The notes under the pieces: model-generated
Databases searched by the model: none
What the model saw: the letters and a program-made list of their open reading frames with translations, nothing else
What the model was told of the DNA's origin: nothing
NCBI GenBank assembly: GCA_023489425.1
Contig: JAMDCG010000008.1
Location: 1-50,966 of the forward strand
DNA from: Thermoplasmatota archaeon
Lineage (GTDB): Archaea > Thermoplasmatota > Thermoplasmata > Thermoplasmatales > Thermoplasmataceae
Length of the DNA stretch: 50,966 nt
Direction: 5' to 3'
Made by a program: the position numbers and the translations under genes
Shown here: in pieces, positions 8,491-17,168 of the stretch
Position numbering within the stretch: position 1 is the first letter of the stretch
Layout of the letters: each line of letters starts with the position of its first letter

Positions 8491-9096
8491 ATGAATAAAG
8501 TGCCCATTATACTCATAGGGGGTATACCTGGGGTTGGAAAAACCAGTATATCTGGATACATTGCAAGGCAAATGAACATTAATATAGTGATGTCAGGAGA
8601 TTACATAAGGGAAATAATAAGGCCATTTGTCCCGGAAGATGACATACTCCAGTATTCTGTTTATGATTCATGGAAGAAATATGGTGAAAACACAGAATTA
8701 AATGTAACAAAAGGATTCCTAAATCAGGGGAAATTGATAAACAGGGCCACATCTGCTTCCATAAAGAGGGCAATAAAAAATGGAGAGCCCATGATTATTG
8801 AAACCCTTTATTTCATTCCCGATCAGATCAGGGATGTGATTGGTGAAATAACTAGCCTTTACATTCACATCTCTGATTATGACACTCACGTCAAACGACT
8901 TAATGAAAGGGAAAAATACACGCACTTTGGATCACCTGGAGAAAGACTGTCCTCAAACCTGCAAAACTACAGAATTGTAATGAATGAATCAATGAGACAG
9001 TGTGAGAAATATAAGATCAGACTTTTTGACAATTTGGATTATGTCAGAACAAGGGGGCAAATTCTTGAATATGTTTCATCAAAAAATATGGAGTAA
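8491..9096 (+). CDS. P-loop kinase, 2-phosphoglycerate kinase-like
   Basis: A small ATP-dependent kinase. The Walker A motif GIPGVGKTS lies at residues 11-19, followed by VMSGDYIREIIRPF, closely like the STDxIREVxR segment of archaeal 2-phosphoglycerate kinases, which make the precursor of cyclic 2,3-diphosphoglycerate. The product has 201 residues, shorter than full 2PGK enzymes (around 300), so the substrate is uncertain. The C-terminal half has an HISDYDTHVKRLNER segment and a Tyr/Arg-rich helix, as in AAA-type small-molecule kinases. ATG 8491 lies one base after the preceding stop; the two genes are probably co-transcribed. Confidence 0.7.
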   Translation: MNKVPIILIGGIPGVGKTSISGYIARQMNINIVMSGDYIREIIRPFVPEDDILQYSVYDSWKKYGENTELNVTKGFLNQGKLINRATSASIKRAIKNGEPMIIETLYFIPDQIRDVIGEITSLYIHISDYDTHVKRLNEREKYTHFGSPGERLSSNLQNYRIVMNESMRQCEKYKIRLFDNLDYVRTRGQILEYVSSKNME

Positions 9097-9177
9097 ATTG
9101 GGCAACAACCATTAACAACGTAGATGCTGATCCTTATTTTCCTCATCAGTAATGATTGGTCTGTTTTGCAAAATTAA

Positions 9178-9185
9178 TTTATGCT
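9178..9185 (+). promoter_or_regulatory. TATA box of the aldehyde dehydrogenase gene
   Basis: TTTATGCT ends 18 bases before ATG 9204, which implies transcription starting at or very near the start codon and a leaderless mRNA. Confidence 0.5.
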
Positions 9186-9203
9186 TTAATCACATTGTAA
9201 ACT

Positions 9204-10529
9204 ATGTCAATTGAAACAGTTAATCCATATTCAATGAGCAAGCTTGGAAAATATGAAGAAGACGATGAAGAGACGGTGAAGAAAACTTTTGAAAGCGTGA
9301 ATAGGGAACAGGAAACCTGGAAAAAAAGTATTGATGACAGAATTCAGTTCCTGAAAAATGAAGTAATTCCAAGATTCAGGAAGGAAAAAGAAAGCCTTGC
9401 AAGAATAATGTCATCTGAAATGGGTAAACCAATTACACAGAGCAGGGCAGAAATAGACAAGTGTATCATGATGACAGAATATTTCTGCAAAGAAGGGAAG
9501 AACTTTCTCTCAGATAATGTGATTGAAACTGAGGCAAGCAGAAGTTTTGTTAGGTTTGAACCACTGGGAACGATCTTCCTGGTTATGCCGTGGAACTTTC
9601 CCTTATGGCAGGCTATGAGGGCCGCTATTCCCGCTATGGTAGCTGGAAATGGCATTGTATTGAAGCATGCTTCCATAGTAACGGGAAGTGCCAAAAAGAT
9701 GGAGGAAATATTTGGTACTCCACTTTTCAGGGTCGTAAAGGTTTCAGGATCAAAGGCATTGGCAGCAATCAAGTACTCTGATGGTGTTTCATTCACAGGT
9801 TCGGAGATGGCCGGCATGGCAATAGCTTCTGAAGCTGGAAAAAACATAAAGAAATCCGTTCTTGAATTGGGTGGATCTGATCCATTTGTGGTTCTTGATG
9901 ATGCAAATCTTGAAGAGACTGCAAGGCAAAGTACATATGCAAGATTGCAGAACAATGGTCAGAGTTGCATAGCTTCAAAGCGGTTTATTGTAAGCAAGAA
10001 GATTTCAGAAAATTTCTATGAACTTATGAGGGAAAATTTTGAGAAGGTAACGTTGGGAGACCAGCTGGATGACAAGACATTCATAGGCCCGCTTTCGTCA
10101 GCATCACAGGCTGAAACTGTAAGGAAGCAGATAGAACAGTTGAACAGCCTTGGCAAGCTTCAGATGTTTGGTGAACAGCACGGTAATGTCATCCCTCCTA
10201 CTATTGTACAGACCGAGGCGAACTATTCAGAAGAGGTCTTTGGACCTGTAGCTATCTTCAAGACATTCGAGACGCTGGAAGAAGCGGCAAAAATATGCAA
10301 TGAAACTGGATTCGGACTTGGCGCTTCCATATGGGGCAGTGTTGATCAGGCCGAGAAGGTAATACCACTTATAAGATCTGGAATGGTATATGTAAACAAG
10401 GTTGTAGCATCTGATCCAAGACTGCCATTTGGAGGAGTAGGAAAGAGTGGATACGGAAGAGAACTGTCCAAATTTGGGATACTTGAGTTCACGAACTTTA
10501 GGACAGTCTGGATTCAGGAAAAACCGTGA
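9204..10529 (+). CDS. NAD(P)-dependent aldehyde dehydrogenase, succinate-semialdehyde/glyceraldehyde dehydrogenase type
   Basis: Oxidises an aldehyde to the acid with NAD(P)+. The 441-residue protein carries all core ALDH residues: Asn131 in PWNFP, Lys154, the FTGS loop at 197-200, Glu221 in ELGGSDPF and the catalytic Cys255 in GQSCIASKR, plus EEVFGPV near the C-terminus. The compact length and sequence style resemble short GabD-type enzymes. In Thermoplasmatales, enzymes of this superfamily act as glyceraldehyde dehydrogenase in the non-phosphorylative Entner-Doudoroff pathway, which is a plausible role. The substrate cannot be read from sequence. It is a single gene with its own TATA box and a T-run downstream. 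Confidence 0.9.
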   Translation: MSIETVNPYSMSKLGKYEEDDEETVKKTFESVNREQETWKKSIDDRIQFLKNEVIPRFRKEKESLARIMSSEMGKPITQSRAEIDKCIMMTEYFCKEGKNFLSDNVIETEASRSFVRFEPLGTIFLVMPWNFPLWQAMRAAIPAMVAGNGIVLKHASIVTGSAKKMEEIFGTPLFRVVKVSGSKALAAIKYSDGVSFTGSEMAGMAIASEAGKNIKKSVLELGGSDPFVVLDDANLEETARQSTYARLQNNGQSCIASKRFIVSKKISENFYELMRENFEKVTLGDQLDDKTFIGPLSSASQAETVRKQIEQLNSLGKLQMFGEQHGNVIPPTIVQTEANYSEEVFGPVAIFKTFETLEEAAKICNETGFGLGASIWGSVDQAEKVIPLIRSGMVYVNKVVASDPRLPFGGVGKSGYGRELSKFGILEFTNFRTVWIQEKP

Positions 10530-10548
10530 AGTAATTATCCGGACTTGC

Positions 10549-10554
10549 TTTTTT
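10549..10554 (+). terminator. T-run terminator after the aldehyde dehydrogenase gene
   Basis: Six T residues about 20 bases after the stop codon, consistent with archaeal U-tract termination, and just before the promoter of the next gene. Confidence 0.4.
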
Positions 10555-10571
10555 ACATGTTTTCTCAAAAG

Positions 10572-10579
10572 TTTTAAAC
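10572..10579 (+). promoter_or_regulatory. TATA box of the acetolactate synthase-like gene
   Basis: TTTTAAAC lies 22-29 bases before ATG 10601, the spacing expected for a leaderless transcript. Confidence 0.5.
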
Positions 10580-10600
10580 CTTTCAACACTATGTAATATC

Positions 10601-12178
10601 ATGAAAGGCAGTGATCTTTTTACGAAGGCCCTGTTAAATGAACATGTAGAGCACATATTTGGGTTACCGGGCGAAGAAAATATAGACTTACTGGACTCAA
10701 TTTCGAATACAGACATTGACTTTATAGTTACCAGGCATGAGCAGGGAGCAGCGTTTATGGCAGATGCCTACGCCAGGGTCAGGAAAACTCCCGGCGTCTG
10801 TCTGTCAACCCTAGGCCCTGGGGCAACAAACCTTCTCACTGGTGTTGCCAATGCCCATCTTGACAAGGTGCCCGTTGTAGCCATAACGGCACAGGCATCA
10901 AGGGACAGGCTCCACAAGGAATCCCATCAGAATGTTGACACCATTGCTCTTTTCTCTGGCATAACTAAATACAACAGGTCTGTAATAGTACCTGATAGTA
11001 TACCAGAGATCGTGAGAAAGGCATTCAGCATTTCAATGAAGGAACAGCCAGGGGCATCACACATACAGTTGCCAGAGGATATTGGCTCAATGGAGACAGA
11101 TGAAGTGAGGATGATTCCCATTCCTAATGAGGCCATTTATGAAGCAAATGGTAGCATAGTAAAAAAGGCTGCAAAACTCATCAATCTAGCAAAGAATCCT
11201 ATAATCCTTGCCGGAAATGGAGTGGTTCGTTCAAGATCATGGGATATGGTACGGAAATTTGTTGAGGTCTCAGGTATACCAATAGTGAGCACCTTCATGG
11301 CAAAAGGGATACTTCCATATGACGATCCAAACAATCTCTTCATAGTTGGTGGCAGGCCATTTCCAATCGAACTAAGGCCATTGATTCATTCAGATCTTGT
11401 CATAGCAATTGGTTTTGATATGGTAGAATATGACCCAATAATATGGAATGAGGATTCTTCAAGAAGTGTAATAAATGTCGCCACAACAGTGGCAGAAACG
11501 GATGAACACTTTCCAGTTGCATTCGATCTTGTTGGCAATATAAATATTACACTGGACCTGTTATTGAGAAACGTTGAAAAGAGGCCATTAACAAAGGAAT
11601 TCATGGAAATACGAAGGAGAAGAAAAGAGTTCTTTGAATCTCCGGGAACAGGAAAGGAAATTATACCTAAGTCTGTTATCAAGGTTCTGTCCCAGAACAA
11701 CCACGAAAATACTCTTGTAATATCAGATGTTGGGCTGCATAAGGTCTGGATGAGCAGGTATTACCAGCCGAAATTCCCGGATCGTACAATCATATACAAT
11801 GGATTTGCATCAATGGGTGGGTCCCTTCCTGGAAGCATCGGTGCCATCAAGGCCAACCCTGATCTTGACGTGATCGCTGTTATGGGGGATGGTGGATTTC
11901 TGATGAATGTACAGGAACTGGAAACGGCATACAGGCTAGGTCTTTCATTTACTGCAATTGTTTTCAATGACAGAACATACAGTCTTATAGAAAAACACCA
12001 GGAAGATCATAACCTGAGTCCGAAATATATTCATTTCACAAATCCGGACTTCGATCTTCTGGCAAAAAGTTTTCATTCTGAATATTTCTATGCCGATGAA
12101 GCAAAAGGATTCGAGGAAGCGCTTAAGGAATCCAGGAGGTCAGAAGGTGTCAAGATCATAGAGGTTAAGATCAACTGA
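10601..12178 (+). CDS. ThDP-dependent acetolactate synthase-like enzyme (AlsS/IlvB family)
   Basis: A thiamin-diphosphate enzyme most like acetolactate synthase, which joins two pyruvates to give 2-acetolactate. The 525-residue protein has the N-terminal Pyr domain with catalytic Glu47 in RHEQGAAFMAD and the LGPGATNLLTGVANA segment. A central FAD/NAD-like domain follows. The C-terminal PP domain has GDGGFLMN (429-436) running to FND (455-457), which binds Mg-ThDP. The segment DVGLHKVWMSRYY resembles catabolic AlsS more than biosynthetic IlvB, and no IlvN regulatory subunit gene is adjacent. Other pyruvate decarboxylase-like roles remain possible. Confidence 0.85.
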   Translation: MKGSDLFTKALLNEHVEHIFGLPGEENIDLLDSISNTDIDFIVTRHEQGAAFMADAYARVRKTPGVCLSTLGPGATNLLTGVANAHLDKVPVVAITAQASRDRLHKESHQNVDTIALFSGITKYNRSVIVPDSIPEIVRKAFSISMKEQPGASHIQLPEDIGSMETDEVRMIPIPNEAIYEANGSIVKKAAKLINLAKNPIILAGNGVVRSRSWDMVRKFVEVSGIPIVSTFMAKGILPYDDPNNLFIVGGRPFPIELRPLIHSDLVIAIGFDMVEYDPIIWNEDSSRSVINVATTVAETDEHFPVAFDLVGNINITLDLLLRNVEKRPLTKEFMEIRRRRKEFFESPGTGKEIIPKSVIKVLSQNNHENTLVISDVGLHKVWMSRYYQPKFPDRTIIYNGFASMGGSLPGSIGAIKANPDLDVIAVMGDGGFLMNVQELETAYRLGLSFTAIVFNDRTYSLIEKHQEDHNLSPKYIHFTNPDFDLLAKSFHSEYFYADEAKGFEEALKESRRSEGVKIIEVKIN

Positions 12179-12446
12179 ACTCCTCATGAATCTTTTCTAC
12201 TGAGATTCCAATTAGAAGATATTCCGGGAAACCTGTTATAAATTAAACAGGATTTAGTTCAATGTCGCACATTAAACTATGCAAAGTCATCATGCTTAAG
12301 GTAGATGCTCAATGAGGCAATATTGCATCCAATTTATCCAAACTCAGACTGCAAGTAAAAACTCGAAACATTAAAGAAAAAACAGAATTTCTCATAGTTG
12401 CATAACATTCCTACAAAAGTGAAAATTAAGGCCTTATTCTATAAAC

Positions 12447-13385
12447 TCATCTCATTCTTATCTTGATCAATCTCCTTATTCTGTTACCTTTCGGTTTCTG
12501 CCTAACGATGCCATACTGGCAGAGCAGTATTGAAATAATTATCAGGAATCCTCCAAAATACTGGAAATCTCCAAGATATTGATTCAGGAAGATGGATGAG
12601 CCTACAGATGCAGATATTGGTTCCATCGTACCACTCAATGCTGCTGAAGAAGCGCTTATCTTCCTCATTCCATATGAGTACAAAGTGAAGGCAAGCAGAG
12701 TTCCTACTACAGAAACAAAGAGGATCAGAAAAATAGCAAGGGGGATCGCTCCTGGACTCAGGGATTTTGCAAAGTTGAAAATTGGTTCAATGCCAGTTGG
12801 TATACTCACTAGAGCCGCAAAAAAGAATCCCCAGGAAACTACTGCTATGGAACCGTATTTTCTTACCAGTGGAGATGAGATTACTGTATATACAGCTGCA
12901 CTCAATGCACATATCAACCCTACAATCAATGCTGCAAGCGAGATTCTGAGTGTTGAATCTGGATTAATCGAAACAGTCAGGAAAACTATTCCTGTCAGTG
13001 ATAAGATCAATCCCAAAAGTAGAGGAAATGAAAATCTTATCTTCCTCATTGTGAGTTCAAAAATCACGACCATCGGAAAATATAAGAACTGAAGGAATGT
13101 CGCCGTTGGAGCGTTTGAAAGATTAATTGTCTCCAGGTATGAAAGTTGAAGAATGAAGGTTGTTGATACATAAAGTGCGAATAGTTTTAAATTGCTTCTG
13201 GGCAGTTTGGGTCTGAATATTATAAGCATGAGAATACTTGAAATTATCAGACGGATGGAAAGAAGTGCAAAAGGATTCATTCCAAGCACTTCAAAGAGGG
13301 CACTGGAGGCAGTACCTGACAACCCCCATAATGTAGAGCCTGTGATCGAAACCAAGAAGGGCTTTAAAGATCCTTTATCTTCCAA
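12447..13385 (-). CDS. EamA/DMT-family transporter
   Basis: A ten-helix permease of the drug/metabolite transporter superfamily. The 312-residue product has two repeated EamA halves: the first begins TGSTLWGLSGTASSALFE and the second, after about residue 150, shows the matching AALIVGLICALSAAVYTVIS and later AFTLYSYGMRKISASSAA. A basic tail RIRRLIKIRMR ends the protein. The frame contains no ATG or GTG before the first membrane helix, so translation must begin at TTG 13385; a TATA-like AATATAAATC element lies about 28-38 bases upstream. The substrate cannot be inferred. Confidence 0.88.
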   Translation of the reverse strand: MEDKGSLKPFLVSITGSTLWGLSGTASSALFEVLGMNPFALLSIRLIISSILMLIIFRPKLPRSNLKLFALYVSTTFILQLSYLETINLSNAPTATFLQFLYFPMVVIFELTMRKIRFSFPLLLGLILSLTGIVFLTVSINPDSTLRISLAALIVGLICALSAAVYTVISSPLVRKYGSIAVVSWGFFFAALVSIPTGIEPIFNFAKSLSPGAIPLAIFLILFVSVVGTLLAFTLYSYGMRKISASSAALSGTMEPISASVGSSIFLNQYLGDFQYFGGFLIIISILLCQYGIVRQKPKGNRIRRLIKIRMR

Positions 13386-13530
13386 ATTTACTTCTTGGTT
13401 ATTTTTTTCTGGAATATAAATCCATTATAAATAGTATGTACTGGAATCCAGCCATAAGAACCACACTGTGCTCTGGCAAATAATGGAACTAGAGGATTAA
13501 TATTATTAACATTCAAATGATAACACAATA

Positions 13531-13695
13531 ATGCCCTCTGGTACAGAAAAGACATGTGGAATATGTGGAAGTAAATTTATTTGCGGTACAATGGGTGGTT
13601 GCTGGTGCACAAATGTAAAGGTAACACCAGGGAAGAAACATTTAATTTCCCGTTTGACAGATGAATGTGTATGTCCAGAATGTCTGAAAGGTTAG
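13531..13695 (+). CDS. Cysteine-rich CWC-family miniprotein
   Basis: A 54-residue protein with nine cysteines. The order CGICGSKFICG, then GGCWCTN, then ECVCPECLKG matches the Cys-rich CWC family (Pfam Cys_rich_CWC), small proteins of unknown function presumed to bind metal. ATG 13531 opens the frame directly after a stop-rich AT-rich spacer, and the frame closes with TAG. It lies 60 bases before two paralogous membrane protein genes on the same strand, so co-transcription is possible. Confidence 0.75.
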   Translation: MPSGTEKTCGICGSKFICGTMGGCWCTNVKVTPGKKHLISRLTDECVCPECLKG

Positions 13696-13755
13696 GGCAA
13701 TTCATATTGCAATGAGAGAAAAATTAATTACACTATTCTCTATAAATTGCAGGTA

Positions 13756-14322
13756 ATGGACAGAGAAGATCAATTCACCTTAAAGGCCTCCCTTTCTTAT
13801 GGACTTCCACTTCTTATCATTCCACCAATTCTGCTTGTCATCATATTAGTGTCTAAAAACTTCTATTTTCTTGAATATTTTCACGTAATTTCAGGTTCAG
13901 CCTGGACAGGAATGGACCTTGTAATGGGACTGTTCTTTTCTTTCATAATGAGAGGTCTAAATCCTCAGCAGAGAAGTGAAGTATCCAAGAGACTGATTCC
14001 GGTTATGCTGTTCTTCATGCCAGCAATATCAACAGTTACCATAACTGCTGGTATATACACAGCAATATCGCTGAACATAAGCTTCTTCAACATCTATTTT
14101 GTAATAGTCGCTGTACTGGCAATTGCACTTATGGTACAGGGTCTTTTAATTTTCCTCCCAAACGAGGTCAGAATTTATTTGGAAATTCTAAGGGGTGGAA
14201 AAAATGTGGAAAAAATTGTTAGGCTAACAATGTTCAATCTTAAACTATCCCTTCTTCAGTTGATTTTCCAGATTGTTATTATACTTTTCATGGCAAAATT
14301 CGCAACAGGAGGCGCATTATGA
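13756..14322 (+). CDS. Conserved multi-spanning membrane protein, paralogue A
   Basis: A 188-residue integral membrane protein with about four to five hydrophobic helices. It carries EYFHVISGSAWTGMDLVMG after the first helix, a pattern reminiscent of CopD/DUF2269-type membrane proteins in which a His in a helix can bind haem or metal. Its neighbour downstream is a clear paralogue with HVLTGAIWTGTD at the same place, so the His...W-T-G-x-D motif is conserved between them. ATG 13756 was preferred to an in-frame TTG three codons earlier. Function unknown. Confidence 0.75.
   Translation: MDREDQFTLKASLSYGLPLLIIPPILLVIILVSKNFYFLEYFHVISGSAWTGMDLVMGLFFSFIMRGLNPQQRSEVSKRLIPVMLFFMPAISTVTITAGIYTAISLNISFFNIYFVIVAVLAIALMVQGLLIFLPNEVRIYLEILRGGKNVEKIVRLTMFNLKLSLLQLIFQIVIILFMAKFATGGAL
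14308..14313 (+). promoter_or_regulatory. Shine-Dalgarno site inside paralogue A
   Basis: AGGAGG with five bases to ATG 14319, one of the strongest ribosome-binding sites in the window. It decides the start of paralogue B and indicates re-initiation after paralogue A. Confidence 0.6.
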
Positions 14323-14879
14323 ATATGATTGAGGCAATTAAAAAACAGAGGTTCGCAAGTGGTATGATTATAGTACCATGGGCTAGCTTCATAATATTCC
14401 TCACGAGCGGGAATCTATTGCTACTGGATTATATTCATGTTCTTACTGGAGCAATCTGGACAGGTACAGATGTCTTTCTTGGCCTTATATTCAGTAGAGT
14501 GGTCAAAACGCTTGATAACAGGACAAAATACGATATATCACAGAGAATACTCCCAATGACCCTTTATTTCATACCGTCTGTAACAATTTTAACCCCTATG
14601 GCAGGGATTTTTTTAGCCATAAAAGAAAACGCATTCAAAGGGCTATCAATTGGGTTTATAGTTTCACTGTTTGTAATAGGAATAATCCTTGTTTTAATAA
14701 GTTACATATTCATTCTTCCTGCATCATTGAAGCTAAAAAAACTTGAAGAAGAAAAAGAAGAGGAGGAGAAATACTCAAAGTCTTCGATTCAGCTAAATAA
14801 ACTGACAATGTATGGCGCTATACAACTATTGTTCCAAATAATTATAATAGGTTTTATGGCTTATTTTGTTGTTCTATAG
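14319..14879 (+). CDS. Conserved multi-spanning membrane protein, paralogue B
   Basis: A 186-residue membrane protein, tandem copy of the preceding gene. Shared features are the hydrophobic first helix, DYIHVLTGAIWTGTDVFLG, the RILPMTLYFIPSVTILTPMAGI helix pair and the C-terminal IQLLFQIIIIGFMAYF. It differs by a charged cytoplasmic stretch rich in Lys/Glu (about residues 142-155). Its ATG overlaps the stop of paralogue A (ATGA), so the two are co-translated and may form a heteromer. The biochemical role is unknown. Confidence 0.75.
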   Translation: MNMIEAIKKQRFASGMIIVPWASFIIFLTSGNLLLLDYIHVLTGAIWTGTDVFLGLIFSRVVKTLDNRTKYDISQRILPMTLYFIPSVTILTPMAGIFLAIKENAFKGLSIGFIVSLFVIGIILVLISYIFILPASLKLKKLEEEKEEEEKYSKSSIQLNKLTMYGAIQLLFQIIIIGFMAYFVVL

Positions 14880-15156
14880 ATAGTATAATAGAGATTAGCA
14901 CGAACAATTGAATACATAGTGGAAGTTTTTCAAAGCGATAGCATTCAATTTAACCGAAAATTATAGGTGTCAAAGGTAATAATATGCATGACCCTGATGT
15001 GGTTATAAGGTTAATTCAAGTTAAAAGTGGTTACTATGAAGCGTTTAAACGCAGATTGAATCATCATATACTCAAATTATATACGAGAAAGTTTTACACT
15101 TTTTTCTACTAAGTTTGTGAACGGAATCTGCAATATAAATAAAGATGTAATAGCAA
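14880..15156. other. Intergenic, no intact gene
   Basis: Left part of an 850-base gap between the membrane-protein pair and the TauE gene. Frames are short and stop-rich. Together with the following pseudogene-like segment it suggests gene decay. Confidence 0.3.
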
Positions 15157-15418
15157 TTGATTCTTTATCTTTACACATTAAGAATTTTATCAGTGGCTAT
15201 AATCATTTTCGTTTTCCTTTTCGGCTCATTAAAGGGTTTCTATTATGCAATGAGGTATGTGACTTCAGGTTCATGGTAAAGGAAATGGGGATCTCAGTTC
15301 TTTTGCGATATTAGTTATTGAAGGGATGATCATAATATCATTCTTTTTTGCAACAAATTTTCGGGGGAATACATTAGATCTAGGAAATTCCATGGTGACT
15401 CCATGTCTGCAATTATGA
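15157..15418 (+). pseudogene. Possible frameshifted membrane-protein remnant
   Basis: Two adjacent plus-strand pieces read like one membrane protein in different frames. The first, to the TAA at 15277, ends in a hydrophobic helix followed by LKGFYYAMRYVTSGSW. The second, from 15281 in the next frame, gives GNGDLSSFAILVIEGMIIIS and then hydrophobic residues before TGA 15416. A single one-base shift near 15275-15281 would join them. No family is recognised, and the hydrophobicity could be chance in AT-rich DNA. Confidence 0.22.
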
Positions 15419-15704
15419 GAGTACCTCCCAAGTGAGTGAAATCTAACTGGAACAAATAAGGAGTAAAAAATTTTCCTCACTTTCTATATTACTATCTTAA
15501 ACCATTCAGATTAAGTTGCTTAATTCGCGAATAAGTAAAAATCAATTACTCTATGGATTTTTGTGTCCAAACACAATAAGCGTCACGAAAATATGGATTG
15601 TGGGAAATGAGATTCCTCGAAAATAATCTGGATAAAAGTGTGAAATCTTATCCATTTCAGAATTTCAAAAGACCACGTCAACAACCAATATTTTCCAAAA
15701 CACA
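15419..15704. other. Intergenic, no gene seen
   Basis: AT-rich spacer between the possible remnant and the TauE promoter. No frame with coding character was found on either strand. Confidence 0.35.
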
Positions 15705-15712
15705 TTTATAAA
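15705..15712 (+). promoter_or_regulatory. TATA box of the TauE/DUF1634 operon
   Basis: A perfect TTTATAAA lies 19-26 bases before ATG 15731, again implying a leaderless mRNA. Confidence 0.6.
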
Positions 15713-15730
15713 AAGTTAAAATGACCCCCT

Positions 15731-16726
15731 ATGTTATTCGGAAGTCCTCTGGCTGAATTTTTAGTCATAGTGCTGGGGGGTATAATTGCAGGTGTGATAG
15801 GCTCCCTGACTGGCCTGGGAGGTGGATCTGTTCTTGTTCCGGTTTTAACTCTATTTTATGGCGTGCCAATAGATTTTGCCATAGGTGCGAGTTTAATATC
15901 AACAATTGCAACTTCTGCTGGGTCTGCCAGTACGTATACAAAGAAAGGGATTGCAAATATTAAAATTGGTGTCGGTCTGGAAGTTGCTACAACTCTTGGG
16001 GCAGTAGTGGGTGCATTAACCTTTATTTTGGTGACAAGGGAGGACCTGGAATGGATTTTATACATGCTATTTGGAATTGTTCTCCTAACTTCACTCATTC
16101 CTACAATACAGAGAGGAAAGTACGAATTTCCAGAAGCTAAAATGCCCGATTTTACAAGCAGGGCGTTTCAACTAACTGGAAAATATCACGATGACAGAGC
16201 AAAGAAGACTGTCACATATACAGGAGTAAGATGGTGGCTGGGAGAAATAATTATGTTCTTTGCAGGTCTTCTATCTGGTCTACTTGGAATAGGCAGCGGT
16301 GCACTCAAGGTTCTCGGAATGGATTGGGCAATGAACCTGCCTATGAAAGTAACTACAACAACAAGTAACTTCATGATTGGGATAACTGCTGCCACAGGAA
16401 GCAGCATTTACTGGTACGCTGGCTACATTAGCTTCTTCCTGGCCGCGGCAACTGCAATTGGAGTAGTAGTTGGCTCTAGAGTTGGGTCGCACGTATTGAT
16501 GAGGATCTCAAACAAAGAAATAAGATGGATATTCTTCGCAATACTTTCATTCCTCGGAATAGACATGTTATTCAAAGGCTTGAGACAGGGAAAAATATAT
16601 CATCTATCCAGCTTATATTCATTTTCAATTGCCATAAGCGCATCGATTGTTTTGATACTTTTATTATTCTTATACACAAACAGGGGGGTGAAATCAAGTG
16701 GAGGAGATATCTCAAAAGCTAATTGA
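15731..16726 (+). CDS. TauE/SafE-family sulfite/anion exporter
   Basis: An eight-helix membrane transporter of the TauE/SafE family, members of which export sulfite, sulfoacetate or related anions. The 331-residue protein has the two internal repeats: GVIGSLTGLGGGSVLVPVL near the N-terminus and GLLSGLLGIGSGALKVLGM in the second half. The central loop (about residues 125-165) is hydrophilic. It overlaps the following DUF1634 gene by 29 bases. The substrate is inferred only from the family; a sulfur-rich acidic habitat would fit. Confidence 0.9.
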   Translation: MLFGSPLAEFLVIVLGGIIAGVIGSLTGLGGGSVLVPVLTLFYGVPIDFAIGASLISTIATSAGSASTYTKKGIANIKIGVGLEVATTLGAVVGALTFILVTREDLEWILYMLFGIVLLTSLIPTIQRGKYEFPEAKMPDFTSRAFQLTGKYHDDRAKKTVTYTGVRWWLGEIIMFFAGLLSGLLGIGSGALKVLGMDWAMNLPMKVTTTTSNFMIGITAATGSSIYWYAGYISFFLAAATAIGVVVGSRVGSHVLMRISNKEIRWIFFAILSFLGIDMLFKGLRQGKIYHLSSLYSFSIAISASIVLILLLFLYTNRGVKSSGGDISKAN

Positions 16727-17111
16727 TATAGTAAGTATTATACTGAAGGTAGCCGTATATCTGAGCATGGGTAGTATAATAGTTGGAGTTATACTACTGT
16801 TCATAAAAAATGGTGCTGATGGCTACTCTCTAGACACATTGGCTAATTATAGTAATTACAGTGTTGCAAAAAGTTATTCATCCATAATCTTTTCCCCAGC
16901 AAAAATCCCTGAGGGAATTATAACACTTGATCCATTAGGTTTCATATCACTGGGTCTATGGGTACTCATTTTCACACCTGTAAGCGTTCTGTTCACCTCG
17001 CTGGTTGACTATATCTATCAAAAGAACAAGCTTTACGTTGTACTGACATTTCTGGTCCTTTTCAATCTATTCACTGCAATCTTCATAATTCCAAGCTTTG
17101 TTCATCTTTGA
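16698..17111 (+). CDS. DUF1634 membrane protein
   Basis: A 137-residue protein with three membrane helices, family DUF1634, which is typically encoded immediately after a TauE-type transporter and is probably its accessory subunit. The hydrophobic stretches are about residues 12-35, 80-100 and 112-135, with a polar loop between the first two. Translation starts at GTG 16698 inside the end of the transporter gene, preceded by GGGGGGTGAAA, so it is coupled to it. Confidence 0.85.
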   Translation: MEEISQKLIDIVSIILKVAVYLSMGSIIVGVILLFIKNGADGYSLDTLANYSNYSVAKSYSSIIFSPAKIPEGIITLDPLGFISLGLWVLIFTPVSVLFTSLVDYIYQKNKLYVVLTFLVLFNLFTAIFIIPSFVHL

Positions 17112-17168
17112 GGCTGAAAATTAAAGAAAAACATTATTAATTTTATTGAAATAGCCAATTGGTGCTTT

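Noticed and set aside
9344..9955. Long open frame antisense to the aldehyde dehydrogenase gene
   Set aside because: It is fully covered by a canonical ALDH gene on the other strand and its translation has no domain logic; it is a shadow of codon bias.
12592..13092. 166-codon plus-strand frame inside the DMT permease gene
   Set aside because: The minus-strand frame has ten plausible membrane helices with EamA repeats; the plus-strand translation lacks any pattern.
15117..15314. 65-codon plus-strand frame in the 14.9-15.7 kb gap
   Set aside because: The sequence lacks promoter, ribosome-binding site and domain features; the hydrophobic frame in another register is a more likely remnant.
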